NCBI GenBank assembly: GCA_020747015.1
Contig: JAGTJM010000017.1
Coordinates: 661,169 to 725,168 of the forward strand
Direction: 5' to 3'
Origin: Pyrenochaeta sp. MPI-SDFR-AT-0127
Lineage: Eukaryota > Ascomycota > Dothideomycetes > Pleosporales > Cucurbitariaceae
DNA length: 64,000 nucleotides
The notes under the pieces: model-generated
What the model saw: the letters and a program-made list of their open reading frames with translations, nothing else
Database searches by the model: none
What the model was told of the DNA's origin: nothing
Made by a program: the position numbers and the translations under genes
Shown: positions 46,680-57,953 of the stretch, in pieces
Layout of the letters: each line of letters opens with the position of its first letter
Position numbering within the stretch: position 1 is the first letter of the stretch

Positions 46680-47313
46680 TGGAACGTCTACATGGGAAAT
46701 TGAGATTCAACGAGATACTGCGCACTCGCAATAATGGCTATAGGCTTGGTAGTTTAGACGTTGAACATGTAAACCAATAATCTACTGCAAAATTGCGAAA
46801 GATCCTATGTACGAAATAGAATACGAGAAGCTACTCATGCCCTGCTGTTAATGTCCTAGGACGGCATGCGTCATGACTCGGAGGTAGTTCGGTTAAGTTG
46901 CCCAGTCGCCGTGGCGAACTCGGCGATGGGCTCCGAGCCGTCGAGCCGCCGAGGGAGGGACTAGTGAGGCGATAACACAGCTCGGCATACTCACACCGAA
47001 GGTATAGAACACACCCAGCCAATCCGTAGGGATGTCTACGGGTGGCCCGGCGGTAGAGAAGTTTCGGCTCACTAATGCTTTTCCGAGCGTCTCCGATTCA
47101 TCGGGTCGCTGCTGCAATCATATAAGAACGGCATATGTCGAACCAATAGTGGAGCGCTGGCCTCAAGCCCATTCACATGCTGGTGACTTCCGTGAGTATT
47201 CAGAGTTCCGCGTACTTGTCGAAGTAAAGTCCACATCTTGAATATAACCTCCCTCCCTCACTCCAAAGAAACCCACACCACTGTCACCACCAACCCACCC
47301 TAATATAGCAACC
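46680..47313. other. Intergenic, promoter of the AtuA-like gene
   Basis: About 630 bases between two plus-strand genes. No gene or RNA recognised. Palindrome-rich GGCTCCGAGCCGTCGAGCC-like DNA lies around 46925-46950, and a CGG-N-CGG-like word could be a Zn2Cys6 target, but I cannot support a specific site. Confidence 0.35.
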
Positions 47314-49403
47314 ATGCATAAACCCCTACCTCGCTCCCTCGAAAGAGGCCCGCGCATAGGCAACGTCTCAGGCGCCACAGGCGACGCCCCGCACGCCATG
47401 CTCCGTATGGCGCAAACGGGCGATGTCGACTTCATCACGGGCGATTGGTTGTCCGAAATGAACATCGCATGGAATGCCATCGCCAAAGCCGAAGATCCCA
47501 GTACAGGCTACGAAGCCGGCTTTCTGGATCAGCTGGATGAGAGCATTGATGTTATTGTTAAGAAGAAGATCAAGGTTATTACGAATGCGGGGGCATTGAA
47601 TACGGAGGGCTTGAGGGATAAGGTGAGGGAGCTTTGCGTGAGGAAGGGGTATGAGCGGGTTAAAATTGCGGCTGTGCTGGGGGATGATGTGACGGCGAAG
47701 GTGGTGAAATGGGTAAGGGGAAATTCCGAAAAGAGCGGGGAATGTTTTGGGCATCTCGATCATGGGGATCAGTGTCTGGCGGAATGGGCAAAGTCCTATG
47801 AGGAGCCTGCGAGTGCGGTGGCTTATATTGGCGCTTGGGGTATTGTGGAAGCATTGAAACACGGTGCTGATATTGTGCTGTGTGGGAGAGTGACGGACGC
47901 ATCCCCGGTGGTACGCACGCCTGACTTTTTCACCATTCTATTCCCTCCATTTGCTGAAAACTCGCTGACTCGGCTCGAACATAGATTGGTGCAGCAGCGT
48001 GGTGGCATGGCTGGAGTCAGGACTCCTTCAACGAATTAGCTGGGGCGTTGATTGCAGGGCGTATGTCGAACTATCTGATCTCCTATTTGCATCCCGTACT
48101 GATATCGTGTTTAGACCTGATCGAATGCGGGCCATACGTATGCGGCGCGAACTTTTCCGGCTTCAAAGATCTCCTTCCTAATTTAGTCGACATCGGCTTC
48201 CCCATTGCTGAGATCCTAGACGACGGATCCTGCTACATAACAAAGCAACCAGATCTCGGCGGCAAAGTGACTGAAGCTAACGTGAAGGCGCAATTGTTAT
48301 ACGAGCTTCAAGGCGAAATGTATCTTAACACTGATGTAGTCGCTGACATACGCACCGTCCAAATCACGACTACAGACGAGCTGCGCCGGGAAGTCCTAAT
48401 CAGCGGAGTGAAAGGCTACCCGCCACCAGCAACCACCAAGGTCATGGTTGCTGCTCTGGGAGGGTACCAAGCCGAAACTGTCTACTACTTGAATGGTCTG
48501 GATATCTCAGAGAAGGCGGAGATGATGAAGCGGCAATTGACGAATATTTTCCAGGGTAATAATTTCAGCAAACTATCCATAGAGTTATATGGAGGCCAGA
48601 CGCTCAATCCAAAGTCGCAGGCGGCGGGTACAGCCATGTTGCGGGTCTTTGCTCAGGCTCGGAGAAAAGAAGATATTGTTGCAAGCAAGTTTCGTGTTCC
48701 CATCTACTCGCTTCGTATGCAGAGCTACCCCGGTACGTTATGTGTGGAAGGGTTGGACTGTTCTTGGTTACTAATGTCGAGTATTACAGGCTACCATATG
48801 AGTCTAGACTTCCGCACCTTGGACCCGAAGCCCTTCATGGAGATATTTCCCACCACCATGCCGATCGCCCAAATAGACCACAGAGTGGTGGTCGACAACG
48901 AACCCATTATATATGCCCCGCCTCCACCCATATCTGCGGAATATCCACAATTGCGGCCGTCATACGAAACCGCGACACCTGTAGACGTGCAAGCATTCGG
49001 ACTCACATCAAAAGCCCCACTAGGTGCCATCGTCCACGCAAGATCCGGCGACAAAGGAAACAACTCCAATGTTGGGTTCTTTGTGAGACATGCTGATGAG
49101 TACTCTTGGTTACAGAGTTACTTGACTGTCGAGCGATTGCGCGCGCTGTTCGAGGATGACTGGAAAGAGGAGGCTAGAATCGAGAGATGCGAGTTTCCTA
49201 ACATCCTCGCTGTTCACTTGTAAGTGCATATATGTTCAACAAATAAGACTTTCACTGACAGTTGCAGTCGAGTACTCGATTTCTTGGACGGAGGAATTGC
49301 AAGTAGCTCGCGAATCGATGGACTTGGCAAAGGCATCGCGGAATATCTGCGGAGCAAGGTTGTGGAAATCCCAGTCAGGTTCTTACAGCGAGGGTACATC
49401 TAA
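47314..49403 (+). CDS. AtuA-family protein (acyclic terpene utilisation; DUF1446-type)
   Basis: Five exons: 47314-47910, 47985-48060, 48115-48732, 48790-49219 and 49268-49403; 618 residues. The N-terminal domain reads RIGNVSGATGDAPHAMLRM, FITGDWLSEMNIAW, VITNAGALN, AYIGAWGIVEALKHGADIV and CGRVTDASPV, then GAAAWWHGW and AGHLIECGPYVCGANFSGF across splices, which is the AtuA signature. The C-terminal part has GAIVHARSGDKGNNSNVGF and ends VVEIPVRFLQRGYI. In Pseudomonas, AtuA is needed for growth on citronellol and geraniol, though its reaction is not settled. Fungal homologues are mostly uncharacterised. An MFS permease upstream and a Zn2Cys6 factor 130 bases downstream (convergent) suggest a small substrate-use cluster. 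Confidence 0.88.
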
Positions 49404-49533
49404 AGTGAAATTTCATGACTTCTGATGTTTAATGCTGAGTATAGTTATACCCGAGGCTATTGGACTTTGTCTTTGCCTGTCAACATGCATTGGGCTTGCG
49501 ATACCGGATCCTTGAATCGGCAGTGTGCGCAGG

Positions 49534-52026
49534 CTAACATGGAAGATGTGTGTCCGTAGCCATGTCATTCAGCTGGGTTCCTATTCCAGCAGATAAGTCG
49601 AAGCTGTCGAACCAAGCAAGTGAGAATTGATAGACCGACATGTCCACTTGTTGTTGATCGTACATCTGCTGCAGATCGAAAGCCGAGTCCCTGAATTCGT
49701 TCTCAATAGCCAGTGGAGATGGATTAGACACCATATGGTCTACCACCAAAGGTTGGTGGAATGGTGCGTTATGCCACGACATTGGCTGAATTTGCCCGTT
49801 CAGATGTGTTTCGGCGACTGGCTCAGGATGACTATCATACTGCTGTTGACAGCGATCTGAACTACCGGTGTTTCCCGCAGTACCAGCGCTGACAGCAGCA
49901 GCAGTACCAGAGCCTGCGCTGAATTTGATAACATCAATAAGAATAGCATCGCTCAGTCTGTTGAAGACATCTACGCAACGTTGCAACGACTTCCATCTTT
50001 CTGAAACCGCCACGAGAACGTTTGAGCATGTGCGCGTGTCATTGATCACTTCCATCGTGCTTGGATTCTTTTGCAACAGCCCACTTCGTTGATGGCCTTG
50101 TTGCCTTTGGCCGACCTGAAAATGCATGGTCACAGCGTATACATACGACAAGCCTGCCATGAACAGAGCTTGCAGTGTGAGCCAGCTGTGATTTAGGACG
50201 CCCATGCGGTGAAGAGTGGCGTAAGATGAGATGGAAGCCTGAGCTGAGGTAAAGATCGCTTGCACGGCGACTACGTCTCTTGATATGTCTAGCGTGGGCG
50301 ACGGCCGGTGAAGCATCAACATGGCGTTGTGGTAGATCATATCGAACCATGTGGGCGATGTGAAACAAGACGAAGGCTCCGCATTATCCCTCGTTACATC
50401 AGATGTAGCGACACTCGCGGCATCTAGCCGCCAGTCTTTTAGACTGGCCACGAAGTGTTCTCTTCGGTCGCGAAGATCGTTAGCTGACTGATTACCCCGC
50501 CCTCGACTGTGTAAAGTTTCGTTGATATCACCACACAATAAGCGGTATTTGATAATCTGCACAAATATTGAAATTCTGTTGCGTGTGAGTAATTGTTGGG
50601 TCACAGACGTTTCGATGCCGGACAGGAGTATTTCGTCACACAAATCAGAAGGTAGCGCTGAGTCTACATCCTGACTACGTATAGCGAGAGGTCGACCCAG
50701 GATGTTGCTGACAATTCTGTTGACATTGTCATTTGGTTACTCTTCCCACGGGGTGCCTTGCTCCGAAGGGTCAAAACATACCTGTCCATGCAAACGATGC
50801 TCCAGAAGCAAAGGCGAGAGATCTCTTGTTGCACAAGGTTCGAGTTCCTCTCCAAGCCCCCTTCAGAAGCACGTGAGGGTTTATGAGGATAGGTAGATTC
50901 GCAGTGAAGGCCGAGCTCCAGAGCGATTCTACTTCCGACCCCCACCAAATGCCACATGCCTGTAGTGTCACAAAGTCAGAAGCTGGGCCTAGAAGTCTTT
51001 GAAGCGAATGACTCCTGAGTGTATGGACGTACTAGCTGAGGTATCTTGCATGGAACTGCTCATGCGATACTGGATCAAAAGGACGATTGCTTGAAGTCCC
51101 CCTAGCCCCCCCTTTTCCAACACGGTCGACACCCTCTTCATCGCACGTGTGTAATGACTATGTGCACTTGGAAACCCTTGCCAATCAGACCTGCAGATGC
51201 TGGCCGTTGCAATGGCCAGTACTATGTCGAAGACGAACGCTTCACTTGCATGTTGCGCATAGAACATAGTGTCCGTGCCATAGATTTCTGAGAGCAGAGC
51301 TAGCAGCGTGGCAGGGTGAATGACAGGGTAGCACAGATGACCATGGTTCAGATAAGACAATATAAGTCTCCTAGCTACTGGCTCGGAGGGTAGGTCTCGG
51401 CCTGGTTCTATAGCAGAAGAAGTTGATTGTGCGCTTTCATTGTCTCCTGGGGGCGTTGACGGCCGTATTGAAGTGTCGATAGCAACGTTCGCCTTGATGA
51501 AGTTTGCGAGAAGGACACCGCTCGAGGACCCAAGGAAACTCCTCTCCCCAGATGCGTTGATAGACAGGTAGGATACCTCTCTCGCGACGTCGGCAGATCC
51601 GCCGGGAGGAGCTTGACCTCTCTCGGTTGCAGATAGATCGTTGTGGACTACTATGGGAGAATGTTGAGTTCCAGCGGACGATGTGTCGGTCCTCTTCTGC
51701 TGCACGAGAACTTTGTTCTGTAACTCCAGGCGCTTGATCTTGCGCTCAAGCGAGTCTACATGAATCTGGCTGTAGGTACGTCCCTTTGTCCGATCCGTGT
51801 AGTGGCATTCTGATCCAGCCAGCCTGCATCGCCGGCACGGAAAGTTCTTGTCACATCGGACCTTTCTCTCATGACAGTGGTCGCACCTTGATCCTTTCGT
51901 TAGCGTGCTAGCTCGGAGCGAAGCGCGTAGCGAACGACCGGGGAATGAATTGCGGGGTCTCACGCTTGCATATCTGTGGCCCGTGAGCCTTGTGGCTTCT
52001 AGGTCGCTGCCCAGGTCGATGTACAC
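49534..52026 (-). CDS. Zn2Cys6 fungal transcription factor (5' end uncertain)
   Basis: Exons (N- to C-terminal) up to 51033, then 50959-50782 and 50707-49534; introns of 73 and 74 bases; about 780 residues. The zinc cluster is canonical, C-x2-C-x6-C-x5-C-x2-C-x6-C (CDHCHERKVRC, CRRCRLAGSEC), followed by a basic linker and a coiled-coil-like LERKIKRLELQNKVLV for dimerisation. The middle homology region is seen as VGVGSRIALELGLH, FWSIVCMDR and, across a splice, NILGRPLAIRSQDVD. No ATG precedes the zinc cluster in this frame; 52026 is simply where I stop, and a short upstream exon must supply the start. It is convergent with the AtuA-like gene, suggesting a pathway regulator. A glutamine-rich patch lies near the C-terminus. 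Confidence 0.85.
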
Positions 52027-52540
52027 GCGCTGGCTAGACGAATGCTGGTACGTCGGCGCTCAGAGCCGAAACTCGGTGTGCGAGGGCGAGGTATGGAGCA
52101 AGAAGGCGCACATGGGCACGGCCGTTGGACCGGGATGCAGAGTGGAGGTAAGTAACGTACAACGTACTTCTAATCTCGTATATGATGTAGTTTGGACGAT
52201 GAGAAGCAAGAGTCAGGACCGAGAGAGGCGACAGATGGCATGGCTCGGCCTTGGCGCCCGAAGGCCGGCAGTCGTTATCCACGCTAGGAAGCTAGGTGCG
52301 CTGCTATGAAAGACGTTTTGTTCTGTACTATAGCTTTATGATAACATAGTTGAATATAGAGAAAAAGGATGAGCTAAGCTTAGTTTCACTAATACTTTCA
52401 GCAGATTTGGTGTTTCGAGAAGCTCTACGCATTGGCAGCTGCCACCTGACTAGTGCCTTGGCGCCGCGAACCTGACAACAGATTCAGCTTCTCGGCCACT
52501 CCCTTGACCCCAATTACTTCTTTGCTTCAACAACATTCAC
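52027..52540. other. Divergent promoter between the Zn2Cys6 gene and the F-box/2EXR-like gene
   Basis: About 510 bases. It should also contain the missing first exon of the transcription factor, most likely between 52040 and 52300 on the minus strand; an ATG near 52115 is one candidate but its splice to the known frame is weak. Confidence 0.4.
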
Positions 52541-53935
52541 ATGACGGCCACTCTTCTTCAGCTTCCTCGCGAGTTGCGAGACTTGATATATAGGTTCTAC
52601 ATTCTCGATGAAGGTGGCTACATCTACAACCCCGCGACGCGGAAGTTCAAGAACGCCAACGGTCGCCTGATCGATCTTGCACTCAGCTTGACATGTAGAC
52701 AGGTTGCAACCGAGATGCGAGGCCTCGCACTGGAACTCAACACCCTCACGTTCAAGACGTGGACTCCCGATACTGAGACTGAACGCATAAGTAACGCGAG
52801 GTTCGCAGAGACGATACAATGGCTCGATATGCACCGAAACAGATCGTTAATATACGCGGCACCTTGCTATACTTCAGAGACTTTTGATGCTGTCGCTCAT
52901 TCATATCCGCAATATTTGCCTCTCCTGGAAATCTATAACAACGATATGTGGCGAGGATCCTTGCTGAACCGCAGTGAAACACCATCGATATACCGCGCCT
53001 TTGTGACATCTACACTAGAAACCCTTTCAGAGCATCCCTTTTTCGTTTTTTGTGCCGAAAAGGCTCTCTCTTTGGGAACGAGTCGGAAGTGGGATGCGCC
53101 TAGCATCGAAGAATACCTTGCAATCAACTTCCAACCCTGGAAAAAGCCTTCGGATGAAGAGATTGCGAAGGTGCTCCTACTTTTAGGGCTCGATACAACG
53201 TCCCCCAGGGACGAATATCGTGGCTATAATGTCCGATACTCGGCAGCAGCAATGGCCTCAAGATACCTCTGCAATCTTTCATTTCAGACGCGCCGTAAGA
53301 TTCGCCATATCGTCCTACATGAAGACAAGGACTCTTCAGCCCAACCCGAATGTCATGGTCAAGCATTAATACTATTTTGTCAGGAAAATCCACATCTACG
53401 CATAGAGAGACGAGTAGACCTGTGGAATAATATGTGTCGAGCGGCTTTGCACTATCGCGGCTTTACAAGAGTTTACGTGAACGCATTGCTCTCGTGCGAT
53501 GTTTCAAGAGCTGTTGCCCTTTGGGTCATGGAGGCAGAAGCACTTGCCACCCATGGAATGCCTGCCAATGCCTTCACACTCGTCTTAGATGGAAGTGCAG
53601 ATGCTGCAAAGTCGTCATTGATGTTCGAAATTGTTCGCCGGGATTGCGCGTGGCAGGAGGCATTTGATATTTGCTCTAAACGCGGCGATATCGCGACACC
53701 ATCCTGGGCCGAAAGGCGCAAGCATAGGTGTTTTATACATGAAGGCTTGCCGCGAATTGTAGAACAAATTATCAAAGGGCAGTCATTGGTCCGCTGCAAC
53801 TTCGAAGTAGGGGAAATGTGGGACACTGAAAGAGTTATTGAGGAGAACCGGACACTGGATATCCCGTCATGGGATGATAAATGGCTGCAACACAATCCGA
53901 GATCTTTCGATCCTCCATGGAAAGTAGCGGAATAG
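52541..53935 (+). CDS. F-box/2EXR-like fungal protein, intact member of a local family
   Basis: Single exon, 464 residues. It starts MTATLLQLPRELRDLIYRFY, the LPxELRxxIY motif of fungal F-box-like or 2EXR domains, followed by LIDLALSLTCRQVATEMR. The middle is helical (CAEKALSLGTSRKWDAPS; YSAAAMASRYLCNLSF), with TRRKIRHIVLHEDKDS, the strand-helix part common to these proteins, and a C-terminal GLPRIVEQIIKGQSLVRCNF. Such proteins are greatly expanded in ascomycetes and mostly uncharacterised; a role in ubiquitin ligases is only a guess. Two decayed relatives lie at 54137-55065 and 57954-58509, so this copy is the surviving one of a local group. Confidence 0.82.
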   Translation: MTATLLQLPRELRDLIYRFYILDEGGYIYNPATRKFKNANGRLIDLALSLTCRQVATEMRGLALELNTLTFKTWTPDTETERISNARFAETIQWLDMHRNRSLIYAAPCYTSETFDAVAHSYPQYLPLLEIYNNDMWRGSLLNRSETPSIYRAFVTSTLETLSEHPFFVFCAEKALSLGTSRKWDAPSIEEYLAINFQPWKKPSDEEIAKVLLLLGLDTTSPRDEYRGYNVRYSAAAMASRYLCNLSFQTRRKIRHIVLHEDKDSSAQPECHGQALILFCQENPHLRIERRVDLWNNMCRAALHYRGFTRVYVNALLSCDVSRAVALWVMEAEALATHGMPANAFTLVLDGSADAAKSSLMFEIVRRDCAWQEAFDICSKRGDIATPSWAERRKHRCFIHEGLPRIVEQIIKGQSLVRCNFEVGEMWDTERVIEENRTLDIPSWDDKWLQHNPRSFDPPWKVAE

Positions 53936-54136
53936 AGAACTTTCTCTGCGTATGTTTTGGGCTGGATATTGTTGGACACGGTGTAACCGGGGATATCACG
54001 TGAGATCTTCTGCCCAAACATCAACGGGCAAGCCTCAGAATTCTCAGACACGACAAACTGAGATGCACTTGATGTCCGCTTGACTCTGATAATCCGTCCT
54101 TCAGTCTCTCGATCAGCACCACTAGCACCACAGAAA

Positions 54137-55065
54137 TGCTCTCACAAATGCATGTTCTGAACATCCCTCGCGAGCTACGCAACATGATTTATGACGATTT
54201 TATTGGTACTAGGGCTACATCTTCGATCACAACACGTGTATGGTCATGCAATGTGACGGTACTCCGATCAATCTGGTTCTGTCACTGACGTGCGGACAGA
54301 TCGCTGCTGAAATGCGCGATTATGTATTCCGAAGCAAAGCAATAACTTTCCGAACAATGTATTCAGACGATCAACGAACGGTGGCTAGACTCTTCGGACA
54401 GCTTACGTGCGTTCAACGTATGGCTGAGGCAGAAATGCTTGAAACACTACGACGCTTCGTTCCGACGCGATTTACGATGAAGTGCTCTGCTGGTGCCCCC
54501 AGTTCCGGCAATTGATGGATGAGCTTGTGCAACGGCAGCCTTGCCAAGACTTGCTAACCAGGCGTTGGGGCGAGGCACCATCTATCCAGAGTAATTTTAT
54601 CCGACATACTCTAAGCTTGATTTCCACTCGCCTTTCTCTGATCAAGTATGAGACACTAATTCTAGTTCTTTGGTTCCAGAGGGAGAAGGTTCAGTTGGCA
54701 AATTTCATTGCTCTGGACATCGACCCGTGGACCATTGCGACGGAGGAAGATTTACGACACCTTGGCGCGGCAATAGGTCTCGATCACGCGTCTCGGGAGA
54801 AGAGGAGGTTCTGGAAGCGTGGCATGTTCCGCTTCTCTGCCGCGGCGACTGCAATCCAATTCCTTCCCTCCATATCCAAGAAAGCCGTTCCTGTCTGCGC
54901 ACTATTATTCTTGATGAGGATCGCCCTTCTGTAGCGCATATTGCGGAGCTGGTAGACTACAAGGACTACATCAAGGATTACGGGCATGAGGGCTTCTTCC
55001 GGAAGACTATCGCGAGATTGGAGGAGCTGAAATCGAATCGATCTGGTGAACATGCTGCTTCCTAG
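54137..55065 (+). pseudogene. Decayed paralogue of the F-box/2EXR-like gene
   Basis: Starts MLSQMHVLNIPRELRNMIYDDF, matching the intact gene 1.6 kb upstream, then breaks frame near 54205. The next frame continues the match (GYIFDHNTCM; INLVLSLTCGQIAAEMRDY; AITFRT) and ends near 54480, where a second shift is needed (VLCWCPQFRQLMDEL). The third segment (IALDIDPWTIATEEDL; FSAAATAIQFLPSI) breaks again near 54880, and the last one continues with LRTIILDEDRPSVAH. Three shifts in one homologous series, with no good introns at the breaks, mark a pseudogene. The C-terminal quarter of the family protein is missing. Confidence 0.78.
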
Positions 55066-55978
55066 CCGAGCCATTTCTATCTTTCGGAAGTGGAGTAATT
55101 CTCTCCTCAGAGAGGCCTTTATGTAACTATTGTTGTCTCCTCTTGTCGAATTCAATCAATTTCTAGCCGTTGAACTATTTTCATCGTGTGATCATGACGC
55201 AAGTCTCAGCATCACGGCCTTTCTCACAGCATGCCAGTTTTGATCATCCCAACGTTTCGCACTGCTGACTGACTGTGCCGTAGAAACCACTCTGCTCGAA
55301 CGTGTCGCGATGAACAACCAGGTCACAGCAGCCTCAGCAGCGCTAAACGAGTGTCACATGACTATGCTACAACGATGTTCAGGTTGCAAGTGGCGCTGAG
55401 TCGACCAAGCTTCCGAGTGGGAGCTCTTTACTATGGTATCAGGCGATTAGCGTAGGTGGCCCGGGCAGTGCAAGGATGCTCGGCCGATGAAACAAGATGA
55501 AGTAAGCCATCTCTTGTCTTAGCTGACGTGTTCCACCACCTAGTGGGCCAGCTGAAAACACGTCAAAAATCAGAATAATAGGCTCATAGAGTTTTCGGTT
55601 TTGGCGTTCCTTACTTGGTTTGACTGGTTTGACCAGTTGCCCATGTATGGTTGTAACGTGCACGGGCAGATGAAACACTGTAGCACCGCCACCCCATTCC
55701 ACACATTTCCTTCGAGCCATTCACAAAGCTCAAGCTCCTGATGCCTGGTAACAACATCACACTACGGGCCAGCCCATCGCCTGTTACATCCCTATCTGGT
55801 AGACATGATTATTGACATGGCCCCTGTGGTGTTCTGCTCCTGCATGGCTTGTTTCATGAAAGGCAGCCATGTCCATGCACTCATAATAGTCATGCGTGGC
55901 ACATTACGGTGATAACAGCCATGTATCTCGCCCTTTTCTCGTACGATCTTACATCACTCACGCGTATGAGCGTCCACC
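55066..55978. other. Intergenic, promoter of the HET-domain gene
   Basis: About 910 bases. I see no gene. Short frames on both strands are not protein-like. Confidence 0.45.
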
Positions 55979-57898
55979 ATGGAAGCGTACGTGTATACTC
56001 CACTTTCTACTAAAGATAGTATCCGTGTGCTGTCACTCTTACCCGGCCAGCCTGGAGATGCTCTTCGCGCACGATTGACAGAAGTTCAGCTCTCTAAACA
56101 ACCAGTATTTTCTGCATTATCATATTGCTGGGGCGAGCCAAAGTTCGACCTTATCCTAGAATGCGATGCGAAATGGTTAAAGATCACCAAAAGCCTTGCT
56201 GCCGCTTTGAACAGTCTTCGTGACAGGACACAACCTCTCCCGATCTGGGTCGATCAGGTCTGTATACATCAGCAAGATATCTCAGAGCGAAACACGCAGG
56301 TCACACTCATGGGTAAAATCTACAGCAACGCATCCACAGTATATCTTTGGTTGGGCGAAGAACGAGAGGGTGATATAACGCGTCGACAACACCATTATCT
56401 CTATGAATGGTTCCTTTCCTGGCTGAACGAGGAGGAAGAGGCCAACTTCACCAGCCTGCGACTTCAAGTTCTTGTCGAACGTTTGGCCAGAGCACAAGAG
56501 CTTAGGGACGAGAATGGTGACACGCGTAACGGGTATCAGCTTCAGCAATGGGGCCTACAAGAGTACTGGCTACCAGAGATGGGTGATGTCGGGTACAGGG
56601 CCCTCTTGCGACTACTCCAGCGCAGCTACTTTACAAGAGGGTGGATATTGCAGGAAGCTGCGCTTGCAAAAGATAGCACTATGCATGTGGGTTCAGCTTC
56701 TTTCAATTTCATGGATTTCTATGGCGCACTTGCTTGTTGTCATACCCTTGGCTTCGCAGATGATATTGGAGCGGACGACAATTACCGCTTTACAAGTATC
56801 GCAACACTCCGCTGGGCAGAGTCTACGGGCCGACGCGAGGAGTTGTTGACGTTACTTCTTCGCACCCGCTCAACTGTAACAACTGATCCAAAGGACAAGA
56901 TCTACTGCCTTCTTGGGCTCGCAAAAGATACGAAAATTTTGGGCATCGAACCAAATTACGAGATTAGTGAGAGCTTCGAAAATGTGTATCGTGACTTCGC
57001 ACTACGGAACATTCGGATTCACGAGCATCTGGACGTGTTATCCACTCCTCGCTCCAAAGAGCACATCGCACTGCCATCTTGGGTACCCGACTGGCGACTC
57101 CATCCCGCAAGGGACATGATATCCTTGACTGGTCGTGAACAGCATGGCAGGATCACTGTATATCGTGCCACTGGAGACTCGAAAGTTTCTGTCATTGATT
57201 CGACGGACGCAAACATCATCGGTCTGACCGGACTTTGCGTGGATAAAGTGAAAGTGTGTGGACAAGTGCATCAAGGCCCCCACGTCAAAGATAGTGTTCG
57301 TCAAAATATCCAGTCTGCCATCAACCTACGACTCAAATACCTGGACTGGAAGTGCGTTGCCCTTTTACATACATGGAAACCATACGTGACAGGAGAAACA
57401 AGAGAAGACGCGTTCTGGAGATCACTAATAGCTGGGAAATCTCAGGGGCCAGGAGCCGACTTTGCCATCATCAAGACCCAGTGCCGAGCGTGGAGCCGTT
57501 TCTACTTCTTGTATCCGACGCTTCGAAGAGGGCTTCCCGACGCCATACTTGCCCCAATACTGCTATTTAGATTGATTCTGACTGGTCTGAGAACGTTTTT
57601 TGCTTTGACGTGTTTCCTTCCGTTCTACGGTCGCAATCACAAGAAAGAGGCCTTCGATGACCTATTAACATGCGTTACAAAGCGTATAATTGTCCGAACT
57701 GAAAATGGCTATATAGGTTTAGCACCTGAGATCACAAAGGAGGGCGATGTGGTAGCATTGTTGGAGGGGGGAAAGCTGCCTCTGATTTTGCGACAGCGGG
57801 GCAAAAATTGGTCGATAATTGGTGACTGCTACATACACGGCATAATGAATGGGGAGGCATATAATGCTGAGAGGTGTAGTACTATGTGGATTGAATAG
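55979..57898 (+). CDS. HET-domain (heterokaryon incompatibility) protein
   Basis: Single exon, 639 residues, ATG in good context (CCACCATGG). The HET domain occupies ~45-230: FSALSYCWGEP, PIWVDQVCIHQQDISERNTQV and YSNASTVYLWLGEE, then RSYFTRGWILQEAALAKDS. Downstream conserved parts are DPKDKIYCLLGLAKD, LPSWVPDWRL and the C-terminal ENGYIGLAPEITKEGDVVALL. HET-domain proteins trigger cell death on nonself recognition in filamentous ascomycetes; most family members, including this one, have no assigned partner. A hydrophobic stretch near ~520-555 (AILAPILLFRLILTGL, FFALTCFLPF) may be one or two membrane helices. No NACHT, ankyrin or WD40 part is attached. It lies between two decayed copies of another family. 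Confidence 0.93.
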   Translation: MEAYVYTPLSTKDSIRVLSLLPGQPGDALRARLTEVQLSKQPVFSALSYCWGEPKFDLILECDAKWLKITKSLAAALNSLRDRTQPLPIWVDQVCIHQQDISERNTQVTLMGKIYSNASTVYLWLGEEREGDITRRQHHYLYEWFLSWLNEEEEANFTSLRLQVLVERLARAQELRDENGDTRNGYQLQQWGLQEYWLPEMGDVGYRALLRLLQRSYFTRGWILQEAALAKDSTMHVGSASFNFMDFYGALACCHTLGFADDIGADDNYRFTSIATLRWAESTGRREELLTLLLRTRSTVTTDPKDKIYCLLGLAKDTKILGIEPNYEISESFENVYRDFALRNIRIHEHLDVLSTPRSKEHIALPSWVPDWRLHPARDMISLTGREQHGRITVYRATGDSKVSVIDSTDANIIGLTGLCVDKVKVCGQVHQGPHVKDSVRQNIQSAINLRLKYLDWKCVALLHTWKPYVTGETREDAFWRSLIAGKSQGPGADFAIIKTQCRAWSRFYFLYPTLRRGLPDAILAPILLFRLILTGLRTFFALTCFLPFYGRNHKKEAFDDLLTCVTKRIIVRTENGYIGLAPEITKEGDVVALLEGGKLPLILRQRGKNWSIIGDCYIHGIMNGEAYNAERCSTMWIE

Positions 57899-57953
57899 TA
57901 GCGCTACGCATGTGAGGGGTTGAGCGCCGCGCTAACGTTTGGAATAACGTCTT

